A stretch of 64,000 bases of DNA from an uncultured Nocardioides sp. (GTDB lineage: Bacteria; Actinomycetota; Actinomycetes; Propionibacteriales; Nocardioidaceae). The stretch lies in assembly GCF_947489365.1 (NCBI RefSeq), contig NZ_CANLDB010000002.1, positions 124,001 to 188,000 on the forward strand. The letters run 5' to 3'. The notes below the pieces were generated by a model. That model was not told the DNA's origin, made no database searches, and saw only the letters and a list, made by a program, of their open reading frames with translations. A program made the position numbers and the translations under genes. The first letter of the stretch is position 1. Every line of letters starts with the position of its first letter. Positions 16,708-25,120 of the stretch are shown here, one piece after another.

Positions 16708-17481
16708 ATGAGCGACACCTACGGAGCACGACCCCCGGGCGAGCCCGGACGCACCGGCCCTACCGGTGCGGTCGGACCCACCCCTGACACCCGGCAGGGC
16801 GGCCACGCCGGTCCCCGGCACGACGGCCCCCAGCACGACGGGCCCCGGCACGACGGGCCCCGGCACGACGGGCCCCGGCACGACGACCCCCGGCACGACG
16901 ACCAGGCGGGACTCTCCCGCCGTGAGGTCGTGGCGCGCGAGCGCGAGGAGCACGGCGGCATCAAGGTCGGCAGCGCCTTCTTCGGCTGGCTCACCGCGAC
17001 CGGCATGGCGGTCATCCTGACCGCCCTCGCCGCCGCGGCGGGCGTCGCCGTCGGCGCCGCGCAGCCCGGTGACGCCGCCGACACGGCCGAGTCCGCGAAC
17101 CTGAGCGACCTCAGCACGATCGGGATCGTCGGCGGGATCGTCCTGCTCGTCGTCATCTTCGTCGCCTACTACTGCGGCGGCTACGTCGCCGGCCGGATGG
17201 CGCGCTTCAACGGCATCAAGCAGGGCCTGATGGTCTGGGTCTGGGCGGTCGTCGTGGCGGTCGTCGTGGCGGTCGTGGGCGCCGTCGCCGGCGCGCAGTA
17301 CGACGTCCTGTCGCAGCTCAACAGCTTCCCCCGGCTGCCGTTCGGCCAGGGTGACGTCGGCCTCGCGGGCCTCCTGGCCCTCGCCGCCGTGGCGGTCGCC
17401 AGCCTCGTCGGCGCCCTCGTGGGCGGCCTGGCGGGCATGCGTTACCACCGTCGGATCGACAAGACGGGCCTCGGTCGCTGA
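16708..17481 (+). CDS. Multi-pass membrane protein with His-rich N-terminal pentapeptide repeats
   Basis: A 257-residue protein. The N-terminal 70 residues are hydrophilic and include six tandem pentapeptides of the form (R/Q)HD(G/D)P at residues 37-66. Four hydrophobic segments follow (about 95-118, 135-160, 175-200 and 218-245), with a short cytoplasmic Arg-rich end. The pattern of paired helices resembles small YrzE/TIGR04086-like membrane proteins, but I do not recognise a function. Repeated His-Asp pairs could bind metal ions; that is speculation. It sits 17 bp downstream of the TM-helix protein and is convergent with an oxidoreductase gene. Confidence 0.75.
   Translation: MSDTYGARPPGEPGRTGPTGAVGPTPDTRQGGHAGPRHDGPQHDGPRHDGPRHDGPRHDDPRHDDQAGLSRREVVAREREEHGGIKVGSAFFGWLTATGMAVILTALAAAAGVAVGAAQPGDAADTAESANLSDLSTIGIVGGIVLLVVIFVAYYCGGYVAGRMARFNGIKQGLMVWVWAVVVAVVVAVVGAVAGAQYDVLSQLNSFPRLPFGQGDVGLAGLLALAAVAVASLVGALVGGLAGMRYHRRIDKTGLGR
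16816..16905 (+). repeat. Six tandem 15-bp repeats encoding (R/Q)HD(G/D)P
   Basis: Six consecutive 15-bp units lie in the N-terminal coding part of the gene above. Units 3 and 4 are identical at the DNA level, which suggests recent slippage. Confidence 0.85.
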
Positions 17482-17533
17482 CCTGAGGAGTCGCCGACAC
17501 GGCACGGACGACGACGGCCGGTGACCCGGTCGC

Positions 17534-18547
17534 TCAGTCGGCGACCTTCACCACGAGCTTGCCGCGGTTCTCACCGCGGAGCATCCCGACGAACGCCCGG
17601 GGGGCGTTCTCGAGGCCCTCGACGACGTCCTCGTGGTAGCCCACCGTGCCGTCCGCGACCCAGGCGCCCATCTCGCGCAGGAAGTCGTCGTGGTGGGTGG
17701 GCACGAACTCGGTCTGGATGAAGCCGCGCAGCGTCAGCGACTTGGTGAGGACCGACGACATCAGGGCCGGCGTCCGGTCCGGGCCCTCCGGCAGGGACGT
17801 GGCGTTGTAGCCCGACACCAGGCCGCAGACGGGGATCCGGGCGTACAGGTTGAGGTGGCGCCACACCTCCCGGGTGACGCGACCGCCGACGTTCTCGAAG
17901 TAGACGTCGACGCCGTCCGGCACGGCGGCGGCGAGGTCCTCGGCGAACGTGTCGCTGCGGTGGTCGACGACCGCGTCGAAGCCGAGCTCCCGCAGCATGT
18001 CGAGCTTCTGCGGCCCGCCGGCGATGCCGACGGCCCGGGCGCCGCGCTGCTGCGCGATCTGGCCGACGGCGGACCCGACCGGGCCGGCGGCCGCGGCGAC
18101 GACCACGGTCTCCCCCGCCTGCGGGCGGCCGATGGCGGCGAGACCGGCGTACGCCGTGAAGCCGGGCATGCCGAGCACGCCCAGCGCGGTCGAGACCGGG
18201 GCGACGTCGGGGTCGACCTTCCGCACGTGCTCCGCACCGACGACGGCGTGGGTCTGCCAGCCGCCGTAGGCGAGGACGACGTCGCCGGGCGAGAAGCCGT
18301 CGGCGCGCGAGGTGACGACCTCGCCGACGGTGCCGGCGGGCATGACGCCGTCGATCGGGGTCGGGTCGGCGTACGACTCGGCGTCGCTCATCCGGCCCCG
18401 CATGTAGGGGTCCAGGGAGAGGTAGAGCGTCCGGACGAGCAGCTGGCCCTCGGCGGGCTCGGGGGTCTCGACGCTCTCGAGTCGGAAGTCGTCGTCGGTG
18501 GGCTCACCGTGGGGTCGGGCGGCCAGGACGATGCGGGAGGTGGTCAT
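17534..18547 (-). CDS. NADP-dependent medium-chain oxidoreductase (curA/PTGR type)
   Basis: A 337-residue zinc-independent medium-chain reductase. The GroES-like half contains TLYLSLDPYMRGRMSDAESY and the Rossmann half has the AAAAGPVGSAVGQIAQQRG loop, which matches enone/alkenal reductases such as curcumin reductase and prostaglandin reductase. These enzymes reduce the C=C bond of alpha,beta-unsaturated carbonyls with NADPH. The start ATG 18547 fits the family N-terminus; the longer open frame upstream is unrelated in sequence. The next gene on the same strand, an ABM-domain protein, starts about 70 bp upstream of it. Confidence 0.9.
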   Translation of the reverse strand: MTTSRIVLAARPHGEPTDDDFRLESVETPEPAEGQLLVRTLYLSLDPYMRGRMSDAESYADPTPIDGVMPAGTVGEVVTSRADGFSPGDVVLAYGGWQTHAVVGAEHVRKVDPDVAPVSTALGVLGMPGFTAYAGLAAIGRPQAGETVVVAAAAGPVGSAVGQIAQQRGARAVGIAGGPQKLDMLRELGFDAVVDHRSDTFAEDLAAAVPDGVDVYFENVGGRVTREVWRHLNLYARIPVCGLVSGYNATSLPEGPDRTPALMSSVLTKSLTLRGFIQTEFVPTHHDDFLREMGAWVADGTVGYHEDVVEGLENAPRAFVGMLRGENRGKLVVKVAD

Positions 18548-18615
18548 CCACCGACGGTAGGCCGCGCCCCCCACGGGGCGCGGCCCACCCCGGCGGGTGA
18601 GGCGGGGAGTGTGAC

Positions 18616-18984
18616 TCAGGCGATGCGGCGCAGGCGGGTGATGGTCAGGCCGTTCTCGTCGAGCAGCTCCGGGATCTGGTTGGCCAGGTTCACCAGGTGC
18701 GGCGTCTGGAGGTGGGCGTCGAGGTGCGCCGCGCTCTCCCAGTTCTCGTAGAAGAAGAAGACGCCCGGCTCCTCGACGCTCTCGTGGAGGTCGTAGTTGA
18801 CGTAGCCGTCCTCCTGGCTGGTCGGCTCGATCAGCGCCTTCAGCCCCTCGCGCAGCTCGTCGGTCTTGCCGGGGGCCGCCCTCATGTAGGCGATCACGGT
18901 GAGCAGGTCGCGGTTGTCGTCGGTGGGGGTGGGCACGGGGCGCCTCCTGGGTTCTCGTGGGTGCTCGGCAGTGAGCGTGGTCAT
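18616..18984 (-). CDS. Antibiotic-biosynthesis-monooxygenase (ABM) domain protein
   Basis: A 122-residue dimeric alpha+beta-barrel protein. Residues about 26-115 match the ABM fold (LLTVIAYMRAAPGKTDELRE, NYDLHESVEEPGVFFFYENW), with a 25-residue disordered N-terminal extension. Family members are small cofactor-free quinol monooxygenases or heme/substrate-binding proteins. The FFYENW and HLQTPH motifs are the usual ones of the YgiN-like group. It may act with the reductase downstream in dealing with quinones or enones. It is divergent from the DUF3500 gene, with a 54-bp shared promoter region. Confidence 0.88.
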   Translation of the reverse strand: MTTLTAEHPREPRRRPVPTPTDDNRDLLTVIAYMRAAPGKTDELREGLKALIEPTSQEDGYVNYDLHESVEEPGVFFFYENWESAAHLDAHLQTPHLVNLANQIPELLDENGLTITRLRRIA

Positions 18985-19038
18985 GCCACCACACGGACGA
19001 CGGCGGCGGTGGTTGCGCGCTGTATTACTTTGCGACAC

Positions 19039-20181
19039 GTGACCACCACCCGCGCCGAGATCGCCGCCGCCATGGCCGACGCCGCGACCGCCTGGCTCGA
19101 CTCGCTCGACGACACCCAGCGCCCCGACGCCACCGGCGCCGTCCCCGAGGACGGCGAGGCCGACGGCGAGCGGCGCCGCTGGTTCTACACCCCGACCGAC
19201 CACGGCGGCCTCGACCTGCACCGCCAGAGCCCGACCCAGCAGCGGGCCGTCATGCGGCTGGTCGGCACCGGGCTGTCGCAGGCGGGCTACGTCACCGTCG
19301 CGACCACCATGGGCCTCGAGAACGTCCTCGACCACGTCGAGGGGTTCGTCACGAGGTTCGACCGTGAGCGCGGACGGGACCCCGGTCTCTACTACCTCCG
19401 CGTCTTCGGCGACCCCGGCCCGAGCGGGGCGTGGGGCTGGCGCTTCGGGGGCCACCACGTGTCGCTCAACAACCTCGTGGTCGACGGGGAGCTCGTCTCC
19501 ACCACGCCGTGCTTCATGGGCGCCGACCCCGCGAGCTCGCCGCTGCTCGGCGGGGGCGTCAACCGTCCGCTGGCCCGGGTCGAGGACCTGGCCCGCGAGC
19601 TCGTGGCCTCCCTGACCGCCGAGCAGCAGGAGCGGGCGATCCTGCTCGCGAAGGCACCGTCCGACTTCGTCACCGCCAACCGCAGCGTGGTCTCGGAGGG
19701 CGACCGCGTGATCCCGCTGGCCGGCATCTGGCGCGACGAGAGGTTCCCCGACGACGTCGAGCAGGAGAAGCTGCAGAAGCTCAGCGACGCGATCGACACC
19801 GCCGCCGACTACACCGACGAGGACCACGAGCTGGTCGCCTACTCCCACGAGCCGCGTGGTGTCGCCGGCCGAGAGCTCGACCCGCCGCAGCGCCACCTCC
19901 TGCGCCGGCTGCTGTCGACCTACTTCGACCGCGTGCCCGAGGCGGTCTCCCCGATGTCGACGTACGACGACGACGCCCGGCTGGACGCCGTCCACGTCGC
20001 CTGGGCGGGCTCGCTGGAGGCGGGCGCGCCGCACTACTACCGGCTCCAGGGCCCGGGGCTGCTGATCGAGTGGGACAACACCCAGCGCGGCGCCAACCAC
20101 GCCCACTCGGTCTGGCGGGACCCCGACGCCGACTTCGGCGCCGACGTCCTCGCCGAGCACCACGCCCGCCACCAGCACTGA
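19039..20181 (+). CDS. DUF3500 family protein
   Basis: A 380-residue protein of the DUF3500 family, whose function is unknown. Conserved-looking elements are RRWFYTPTDHGGLDL, WGWRFGGHHVSLN and a C-terminal YYRLQGPGLLIEWDN followed by NHAHSVWRD. The clustering of His, Asp and Glu suggests a metal-binding site (inference). There is no signal peptide. GTG 19039 is chosen by homology of the N-terminus. No SD is visible, and a TATTACT element lies 10-16 bp upstream, which fits a leaderless or very short-leader transcript. The gene is convergent with the aromatic monooxygenase gene, leaving a 27-bp gap. Confidence 0.82.
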   Translation: MTTTRAEIAAAMADAATAWLDSLDDTQRPDATGAVPEDGEADGERRRWFYTPTDHGGLDLHRQSPTQQRAVMRLVGTGLSQAGYVTVATTMGLENVLDHVEGFVTRFDRERGRDPGLYYLRVFGDPGPSGAWGWRFGGHHVSLNNLVVDGELVSTTPCFMGADPASSPLLGGGVNRPLARVEDLARELVASLTAEQQERAILLAKAPSDFVTANRSVVSEGDRVIPLAGIWRDERFPDDVEQEKLQKLSDAIDTAADYTDEDHELVAYSHEPRGVAGRELDPPQRHLLRRLLSTYFDRVPEAVSPMSTYDDDARLDAVHVAWAGSLEAGAPHYYRLQGPGLLIEWDNTQRGANHAHSVWRDPDADFGADVLAEHHARHQH

Positions 20182-20208
20182 CCCGTCACCGGGTCTCGCG
20201 CGACGGGG

Positions 20209-21984
20209 TCAGCGGTCGAGCAGCTCCCGCAGCACCCGCTCCAGCTCAGCGGCCGGGTCGTCGGTCAGCGAGCGTGACCGCCACGCCACGTGGTTGTCGG
20301 GACGCACGAGCACGCAGCCGTCCTCCTCGACCTCCCGCAGGCGCGACCAGTCCTCGTAGAGGTCGGTGACGTCGGCGCCGGGACCGATCACGACACCGCG
20401 CAGGTCGAGGCCGAGGGAGTCGGCGACCCGGGTCGCGGCGTCCGCCCAGGCCCGCCCGGTGATGCCGGTGAGCAGGGTGAAGCGGCCGTGCCCGGCGACG
20501 TCGTGGGTGCTGACGCGCTGCCCGTCCCGGCCCAGCCAGCAGTGCGGGAGACGGGCGCCGGGCCAGGTGGTCGGGTGGTAGTACAGCTCCGGGTCACGCG
20601 TGTACGCCGGCTCCTCGGTGCCGTCGGGCACGACGGCGCCCGAGCGGTAGCGCTGGCCGAGCTCGACGCCGTGGGCGTTGAACTCGTAGTCCTTCAGCTC
20701 CAGCGCCTTCCGGATGGCGCGCCGCTTCTCGGCGCCCTCGAGGCTGTCGTCGGCGCGACCGGCGATCCCGGCCTGCATGGCCTCGACGTCGTCCGTTCCG
20801 GTGACCTCCAGCGCCTCCAGCAGGGCACCGAACTCCTCGATCGACTTGTTGGCGCGCAGGACGATCTGCTCCCCCACCGGGGCCCGCTCGGCGTCGAAGC
20901 TGTCGAGCAGGCCGGGGCCGGCCTGGCCGTGCAGCACGTGGGCGAGCTTCCAGGCGAGGTTGTAGGAGTCGCCGATCGAGGTGTTCGAGCCGAGCCCGTT
21001 GGACGGCGGGTGGCGGTGGACGGCGTCGCCGACGGCGAAGACGCGGCCCTCGCGGTAGCGCTCGGCGTACATCTTGTTGTTGCCCCACAGCGACAGCGAG
21101 CGGATCGTCACGGGGACGCTGTCGTCGCCGACGAGGTTGTGGACGATCTCGGTCGCCATCTCGTCGGTGAGGTCCGGCGGCGGGGAGTCGATGTCGTAGC
21201 CCCAGGTGATCAGCCACTCGTTCCACGGCCGGACCATCCGGATCAGCCCGAGCCCGATGCCGCCGATCGTCGCGCCGGGCTGGAGCACCCAGTAGAGGAC
21301 GCTCGGCCGGTGCGCGACGTACGCCGAGAGGTCGGCGTGGAAGACGATGTTCATCGACCCGGCGACGTCCATCTCGCCGGCCATCGGCAGGCCGAGGTCG
21401 GCGACGACCTTGCTGCGCCCGCCGTCGGCGGCAACGACGTACTTCGCGCGGATCGCGTACTCGTGGCCCGAGAGCCGGTCGCGGACCTGCACGGTGACGC
21501 CGTCGTCGTCCTGGACGAGCGAGACGTACTCGGTGTCGAAGCGCACGCGACCGCCGCGCGAGGCGGCGTGGCCGACCAGGATCGGCTCGAGGATGGTCTG
21601 CGGCAGGTCGCAGTTCATGGACGGCGAGGCGAGCCGGTAGTCGGCCTCCCGCTCGGGGTGGGTGCCCCACGTGCGGATGCGGCCGATCTCCTCCCCCGCC
21701 AGGCTGCTGCAGAAGACGGTGTCACCCATGAGGTCGTGCGGGGTGGCCTCGGCGAGGACCTCGTCCTCGATGCCCATGTCGCGCATGATCTCGACGGTCC
21801 GCTGGTTGGTGATGTGGGCCCGCGGGGTGTTGGCGGTCCAGCGGTACTTCGTGATGACCAGGTGGTCGACGCCGTACGTCGCGAGGAACAGCGCGGCGGA
21901 CGCGCCGGCCGGGCCGCTGCCGATGACGAGGACGTCGGTGGTGAGGACGGCCTGCTCCGCCGTCGGGTCGGTCTGGGTGGTCAT
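20209..21984 (-). CDS. FAD-dependent aromatic monooxygenase (phenol hydroxylase/TfdB-like)
   Basis: A 591-residue class A flavoprotein hydroxylase. It has the FAD-binding GxGxxG motif (VIGSGPAGASAALFLATYG), the DG motif (YVVAADGGRSKV) and the GD motif (VFAVGDAVHRHPPSNGLGSN), plus the C-terminal thioredoxin-like domain of the phenol-hydroxylase/TfdB group. It would insert one oxygen into a phenolic ring using NAD(P)H. With a downstream intradiol dioxygenase and maleylacetate reductase, the likely product is hydroxyquinol or a substituted catechol; resorcinol-type substrates are plausible but not shown. It is the last gene of a three-gene operon with ATGA coupling to the dioxygenase gene. Confidence 0.9.
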   Translation of the reverse strand: MTTQTDPTAEQAVLTTDVLVIGSGPAGASAALFLATYGVDHLVITKYRWTANTPRAHITNQRTVEIMRDMGIEDEVLAEATPHDLMGDTVFCSSLAGEEIGRIRTWGTHPEREADYRLASPSMNCDLPQTILEPILVGHAASRGGRVRFDTEYVSLVQDDDGVTVQVRDRLSGHEYAIRAKYVVAADGGRSKVVADLGLPMAGEMDVAGSMNIVFHADLSAYVAHRPSVLYWVLQPGATIGGIGLGLIRMVRPWNEWLITWGYDIDSPPPDLTDEMATEIVHNLVGDDSVPVTIRSLSLWGNNKMYAERYREGRVFAVGDAVHRHPPSNGLGSNTSIGDSYNLAWKLAHVLHGQAGPGLLDSFDAERAPVGEQIVLRANKSIEEFGALLEALEVTGTDDVEAMQAGIAGRADDSLEGAEKRRAIRKALELKDYEFNAHGVELGQRYRSGAVVPDGTEEPAYTRDPELYYHPTTWPGARLPHCWLGRDGQRVSTHDVAGHGRFTLLTGITGRAWADAATRVADSLGLDLRGVVIGPGADVTDLYEDWSRLREVEEDGCVLVRPDNHVAWRSRSLTDDPAAELERVLRELLDR

Positions 21985-22907
21985 GATGCGCGCTCCTCGG
22001 GGGCCAGGACGATGTCGAAGTCGGCCTGGGACCAGGCCACGTCGGGGGTGGTGCCGTCGGGCGCGGGCTCGCCCGCGGGGTGCTCGGTGAAGTCGACGAC
22101 CAGGGACTCCTTGACCCCGAAGACGGCGTCGGAGTCCTGGTGGGCGTCACCGCGGACGAAGATGTGGGTGACGAGCCGGTGCAGGCCCGGCGCGGTGACC
22201 ATGAAGTGCAGGTGGGAGGCGCGCATCGGGCTGCGCCCGGCGGCGGTCAGCAGGTCGCCGACCGGCCCGTCGTGCGGGATCGGGTACGGCGTCGGCGTCA
22301 CGCACCAGAAGCTGTAGCCGCCGTCGTCGCCGCTGCGCAGCCGGGCGCGTCCGGAGACCCGGCCATCGCCGTGCTGGACGTCGTACATGCCGTCGTCGTC
22401 GGCCTCCCAGACGTCGAGGACGGCGCCCGCGACCGGGGTGCCGTCGACGTCGCGGACGGTGCCGGAGACCCAGCAGGGCTGTCCGGCGGCGCCCTGGGCG
22501 GCGTCGCCGCCGACCTCGATCTCGGGGGCGCCCTCGGCGAAGAAGGGCCCGAAGACGGTCTGCTCGGTGGCGCGGGTGTCGTCGGGCTCGTTGACGGTGA
22601 TGGTCTGCATCGACAGGCCGAGGACGTCGGAGAGCAGGATGAACTCCTGCCGCCGGTCGTCGGTGATGTGGCCGCAGCGGGTGAGGAAGCCGACGGCCGC
22701 CTCCCACTCGGGCTCGGTCAGGCGGGTCTCGCGGACGAAGGCGTGGGCGTGGCGCACGAGCGCCTCGAGCAGCTCGCGGTGGCGCGGATCGGGGGTCCCC
22801 GCGAAGGAGGCCAGGACCTTGTCCGTGACCGCCTGCTCGCGGGCGTCCCTGACCTGACGGGCCTCGTCCTGCGCTGCCTCGTGCGCCTCGTCGTGTGCGG
22901 GGGGCAT
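21981..22907 (-). CDS. Intradiol dioxygenase, probable hydroxyquinol 1,2-dioxygenase
   Basis: A 308-residue non-heme Fe(III) intradiol ring-cleaving dioxygenase. The N-terminal helical catechol-dioxygenase domain (FILLSDVLGLSM) is followed by the catalytic domain, with iron ligands visible as Tyr in DDGMYDVQ, Tyr in TPYPIPHDGP, and two His in ASHLHFMV. Hydroxyquinol rather than catechol is favoured because a maleylacetate reductase is encoded in the same operon; no muconate cycloisomerase is present. ATG 22907 overlaps the reductase stop as TGATG. A charged, Glu/Asp/Ala-rich N-terminal 25 residues is an addition to the core. Confidence 0.87.
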   Translation of the reverse strand: MPPAHDEAHEAAQDEARQVRDAREQAVTDKVLASFAGTPDPRHRELLEALVRHAHAFVRETRLTEPEWEAAVGFLTRCGHITDDRRQEFILLSDVLGLSMQTITVNEPDDTRATEQTVFGPFFAEGAPEIEVGGDAAQGAAGQPCWVSGTVRDVDGTPVAGAVLDVWEADDDGMYDVQHGDGRVSGRARLRSGDDGGYSFWCVTPTPYPIPHDGPVGDLLTAAGRSPMRASHLHFMVTAPGLHRLVTHIFVRGDAHQDSDAVFGVKESLVVDFTEHPAGEPAPDGTTPDVAWSQADFDIVLAPEERAS

Positions 22908-24007
22908 CAGCCGATCTCTCCTCGGGGGTCGGTGCCGGACCAGGCGTCGGTCAGCAGGCGGACGGCGTCGGCGAGGTGCACCGGCCGGGGGTTGGAGGGT
23001 GGGGTGGCCTCGACGACGGCCTCGGCGTCGGCGGGGATGTCGGCCTCCGCCATGCCGAGGGCGCGCAGCGCGGTCGGGGCGCCGAGCTCGAGGCGGAGGT
23101 CGACGAGGCCGGCGACCGCCTCGGGGGCGTCGAGAGCCTCCGCGATCCGGCGGGCGGCCTCGGGGGCCGCCGGGGCGTTGAAGGCGAGCACGTGCGGGAG
23201 CACGACCGCGTGCGTGTCGGCGTGCGGCAGGTCGTGGGCGCCGCCGAGCACGTGGCAGATCTTGTGGTGGAGCCCGGAGCCCGCCGAGGCGAACGCGACC
23301 GCCGACAGGTAGGCGCCGTACAGGCACCGGTCGCGGGCGGCGCGGTCGTCCGGGTCGGCGACCACGGCGCACAGGCCCGCCGCCAGGGCACGGATCGCCT
23401 CGGTGGCCAGCGCGGCGTCGACGGGGTCGACCCGGGGACCCCAGAACGCGTCGACGGCGTGGGCCAGGGCGTTGAGGCCGCTGCTCACCGAGAGCGGGAC
23501 GGGCAGGGTGGCGGTGAGGTCGGCGTCGTACACGACGGTGCGGGGCAGCACGACGGGGTCGACGCCGGTGGTCTTGCGGCCGTGCTCGGTGAGGCCCCAG
23601 ACCGGGGTGACCTCCGAGCCGGCGTACGTCGTGGGGACGGCGAGGACCGGCAGGTGCGCGGTCAGCGCGACGGCCTTGGCGGTGCCGGTCGTGGAGCCGC
23701 CGCCCACCGAGAGGACGACGTCGGCGCCGGCCTCGGTCGCGAGGGCGCGGACCTCCTCGGCCACGGGCACGGGGACGTGGGGCCGGACGCCGTCGAAGGT
23801 GGCGACGACCTCGGCGCCCGGCCCGAGGTCCGCGGTCAGCCGGGCCGCGAGGTCGGCCTCGGAGGGCGCGGCGACGAGCAGCACCCGTGAGCCGAGGCGG
23901 CGTACTTCCTCGCCGACGCGCTCCGCCGCACCGCCGGGCGCGAACACCACCCGTTGCGCGAGGGTCTCGCGCTCGAACCCGAGCCGGCCGTCGTCGCTGT
24001 TGCCCAC
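22907..24007 (-). CDS. Maleylacetate reductase (iron-type alcohol dehydrogenase family)
   Basis: A 366-residue oxidoreductase of the iron-containing alcohol dehydrogenase superfamily. The nucleotide-binding segment VLSVGGGSTTGTAKAVAL and the metal-region motifs NALAHAVDAFWGP, GLHHKICHVLGG and PHADTHAVVLPH are those of maleylacetate reductases. It reduces maleylacetate, the tautomer of the hydroxyquinol ring-cleavage product, to 3-oxoadipate. It is the promoter-proximal gene of the operon, starts with GTG 24007 and lies opposite the LysR regulator gene. Confidence 0.88.
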   Translation of the reverse strand: MGNSDDGRLGFERETLAQRVVFAPGGAAERVGEEVRRLGSRVLLVAAPSEADLAARLTADLGPGAEVVATFDGVRPHVPVPVAEEVRALATEAGADVVLSVGGGSTTGTAKAVALTAHLPVLAVPTTYAGSEVTPVWGLTEHGRKTTGVDPVVLPRTVVYDADLTATLPVPLSVSSGLNALAHAVDAFWGPRVDPVDAALATEAIRALAAGLCAVVADPDDRAARDRCLYGAYLSAVAFASAGSGLHHKICHVLGGAHDLPHADTHAVVLPHVLAFNAPAAPEAARRIAEALDAPEAVAGLVDLRLELGAPTALRALGMAEADIPADAEAVVEATPPSNPRPVHLADAVRLLTDAWSGTDPRGEIG

Positions 24008-24078
24008 GTCACACAGCCTGCCTCCTCGGCAGTCATAGGTCCAATATGTATCAGGGTGACCGCTGATAGTTTCCGCGT
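24008..24078. promoter_or_regulatory. Divergent promoter/operator of the aromatic operon and its LysR regulator
   Basis: This 71-bp gap is unusually AT-rich for the window. An imperfect dyad lies at 24033-24053 (TCATA near one end, TATCA near the other), the kind of site LysR regulators use. The exact T-N11-A box cannot be fixed by eye. Confidence 0.5.
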
Positions 24079-25086
24079 ATGGATCTGCGGCAGCTCCGCT
24101 ACCTCACCGCGGTGGTGCACGAGCGCAGCGTGACCCGCGCGGCCGCCCGTCTGCACATGACGCAGCCGCCGCTCTCGGCCGCGATCGCGCAGCTCGAGGC
24201 CGAGCTCGGGGTCGCGCTGCTCGAGCGGCACGGGCGGGGCGTCGAGCCGACCGCGGCCGGGGAGCACCTCGTCGCCCGCGCCGCCGTGCTGCTGCGTGAC
24301 CTCGACGACGCCGCGGCGAGCGTCCGCGCCGTGGGCTCGGGCCTGCAGGGCCGGTTGGCCGTCGCCGTCGGACCGGGCGTGGGGGTCGACCTGCTGCCCG
24401 CACTGCTCGAGGCGTACGACGTCGCGGCGCCCGAGGTGGACGTCGAGCTCCACGACCTGGCCGAGCCCGATGCGCTGGACCGGGTGCGGACGGGCGGGTG
24501 CGGTGTCGCCGTCCTGTACTGCGCGCGGGCCGCCGACCTCGAGCGGCTGCACGCCCGCGAGCTGGAGGTCGCGATGATCCGTCGCGAGCCCCTCGTCGCC
24601 GTCGTGCCCGCCGCCGCGGAGCTCGGGGAGACGGTGTCGCTGCCCGACCTCGTGCCCGTCGCCGGTCTCCGGTGGCTGGCGCCGCTGGCGCACGACGGCT
24701 TCCCCGGTCTCGCGTCGCGGCTGCAGGAGGCCTGGGACGCCGCCGGCGGCGCCCCCGCCACCCGCCGGCACCTGTCGTCGGTCGAGTCGGCGCTGCGGCT
24801 GGTGGCCGCGGGGGCCGGGTTCGCCGTCGTCCCCTCGTCGGCGGCGCGGGGCTTCGCCGGGTCCGCGTCGGTGCGGAGCGTGCCGCTCGCCGCGCCCCTC
24901 GCCCCGGTCGAGGCCGTCGCGGTCTGGCGTCGCGGCGAGCGCCCCTCCCCCGTGCTCACCCGCTTCCTCCGCGCCGCCCTCGCCACCCCCGAGCCCGACC
25001 GCCTCGCCCCCGAGCACGCGCGCCCACGCCCGTCCCCGGAGGTCGAGGTGCGAGGAGCCCCGGCGACGAGCCACGAGACCCCGTGA
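24079..25086 (+). CDS. LysR-family transcriptional regulator
   Basis: A 335-residue regulator. The N-terminal winged helix-turn-helix (residues 1-60, DLRQLRYLTAVVHERSVTRA then TQPPLSAAIAQLEAELG) is followed by an effector-binding domain of about 230 residues (LQGRLAVAVGPGVGVDLLPA). Divergent placement against the dioxygenase operon strongly suggests that it controls that operon and itself, with a pathway intermediate such as a muconate-like compound as inducer (inference). The C-terminal 35 residues are Pro/Arg-rich and disordered. Confidence 0.9.
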   Translation: MDLRQLRYLTAVVHERSVTRAAARLHMTQPPLSAAIAQLEAELGVALLERHGRGVEPTAAGEHLVARAAVLLRDLDDAAASVRAVGSGLQGRLAVAVGPGVGVDLLPALLEAYDVAAPEVDVELHDLAEPDALDRVRTGGCGVAVLYCARAADLERLHARELEVAMIRREPLVAVVPAAAELGETVSLPDLVPVAGLRWLAPLAHDGFPGLASRLQEAWDAAGGAPATRRHLSSVESALRLVAAGAGFAVVPSSAARGFAGSASVRSVPLAAPLAPVEAVAVWRRGERPSPVLTRFLRAALATPEPDRLAPEHARPRPSPEVEVRGAPATSHETP

Positions 25087-25120
25087 CGGTCCTCGACGAG
25101 CTCGAGCACCTCGGCGGAGG

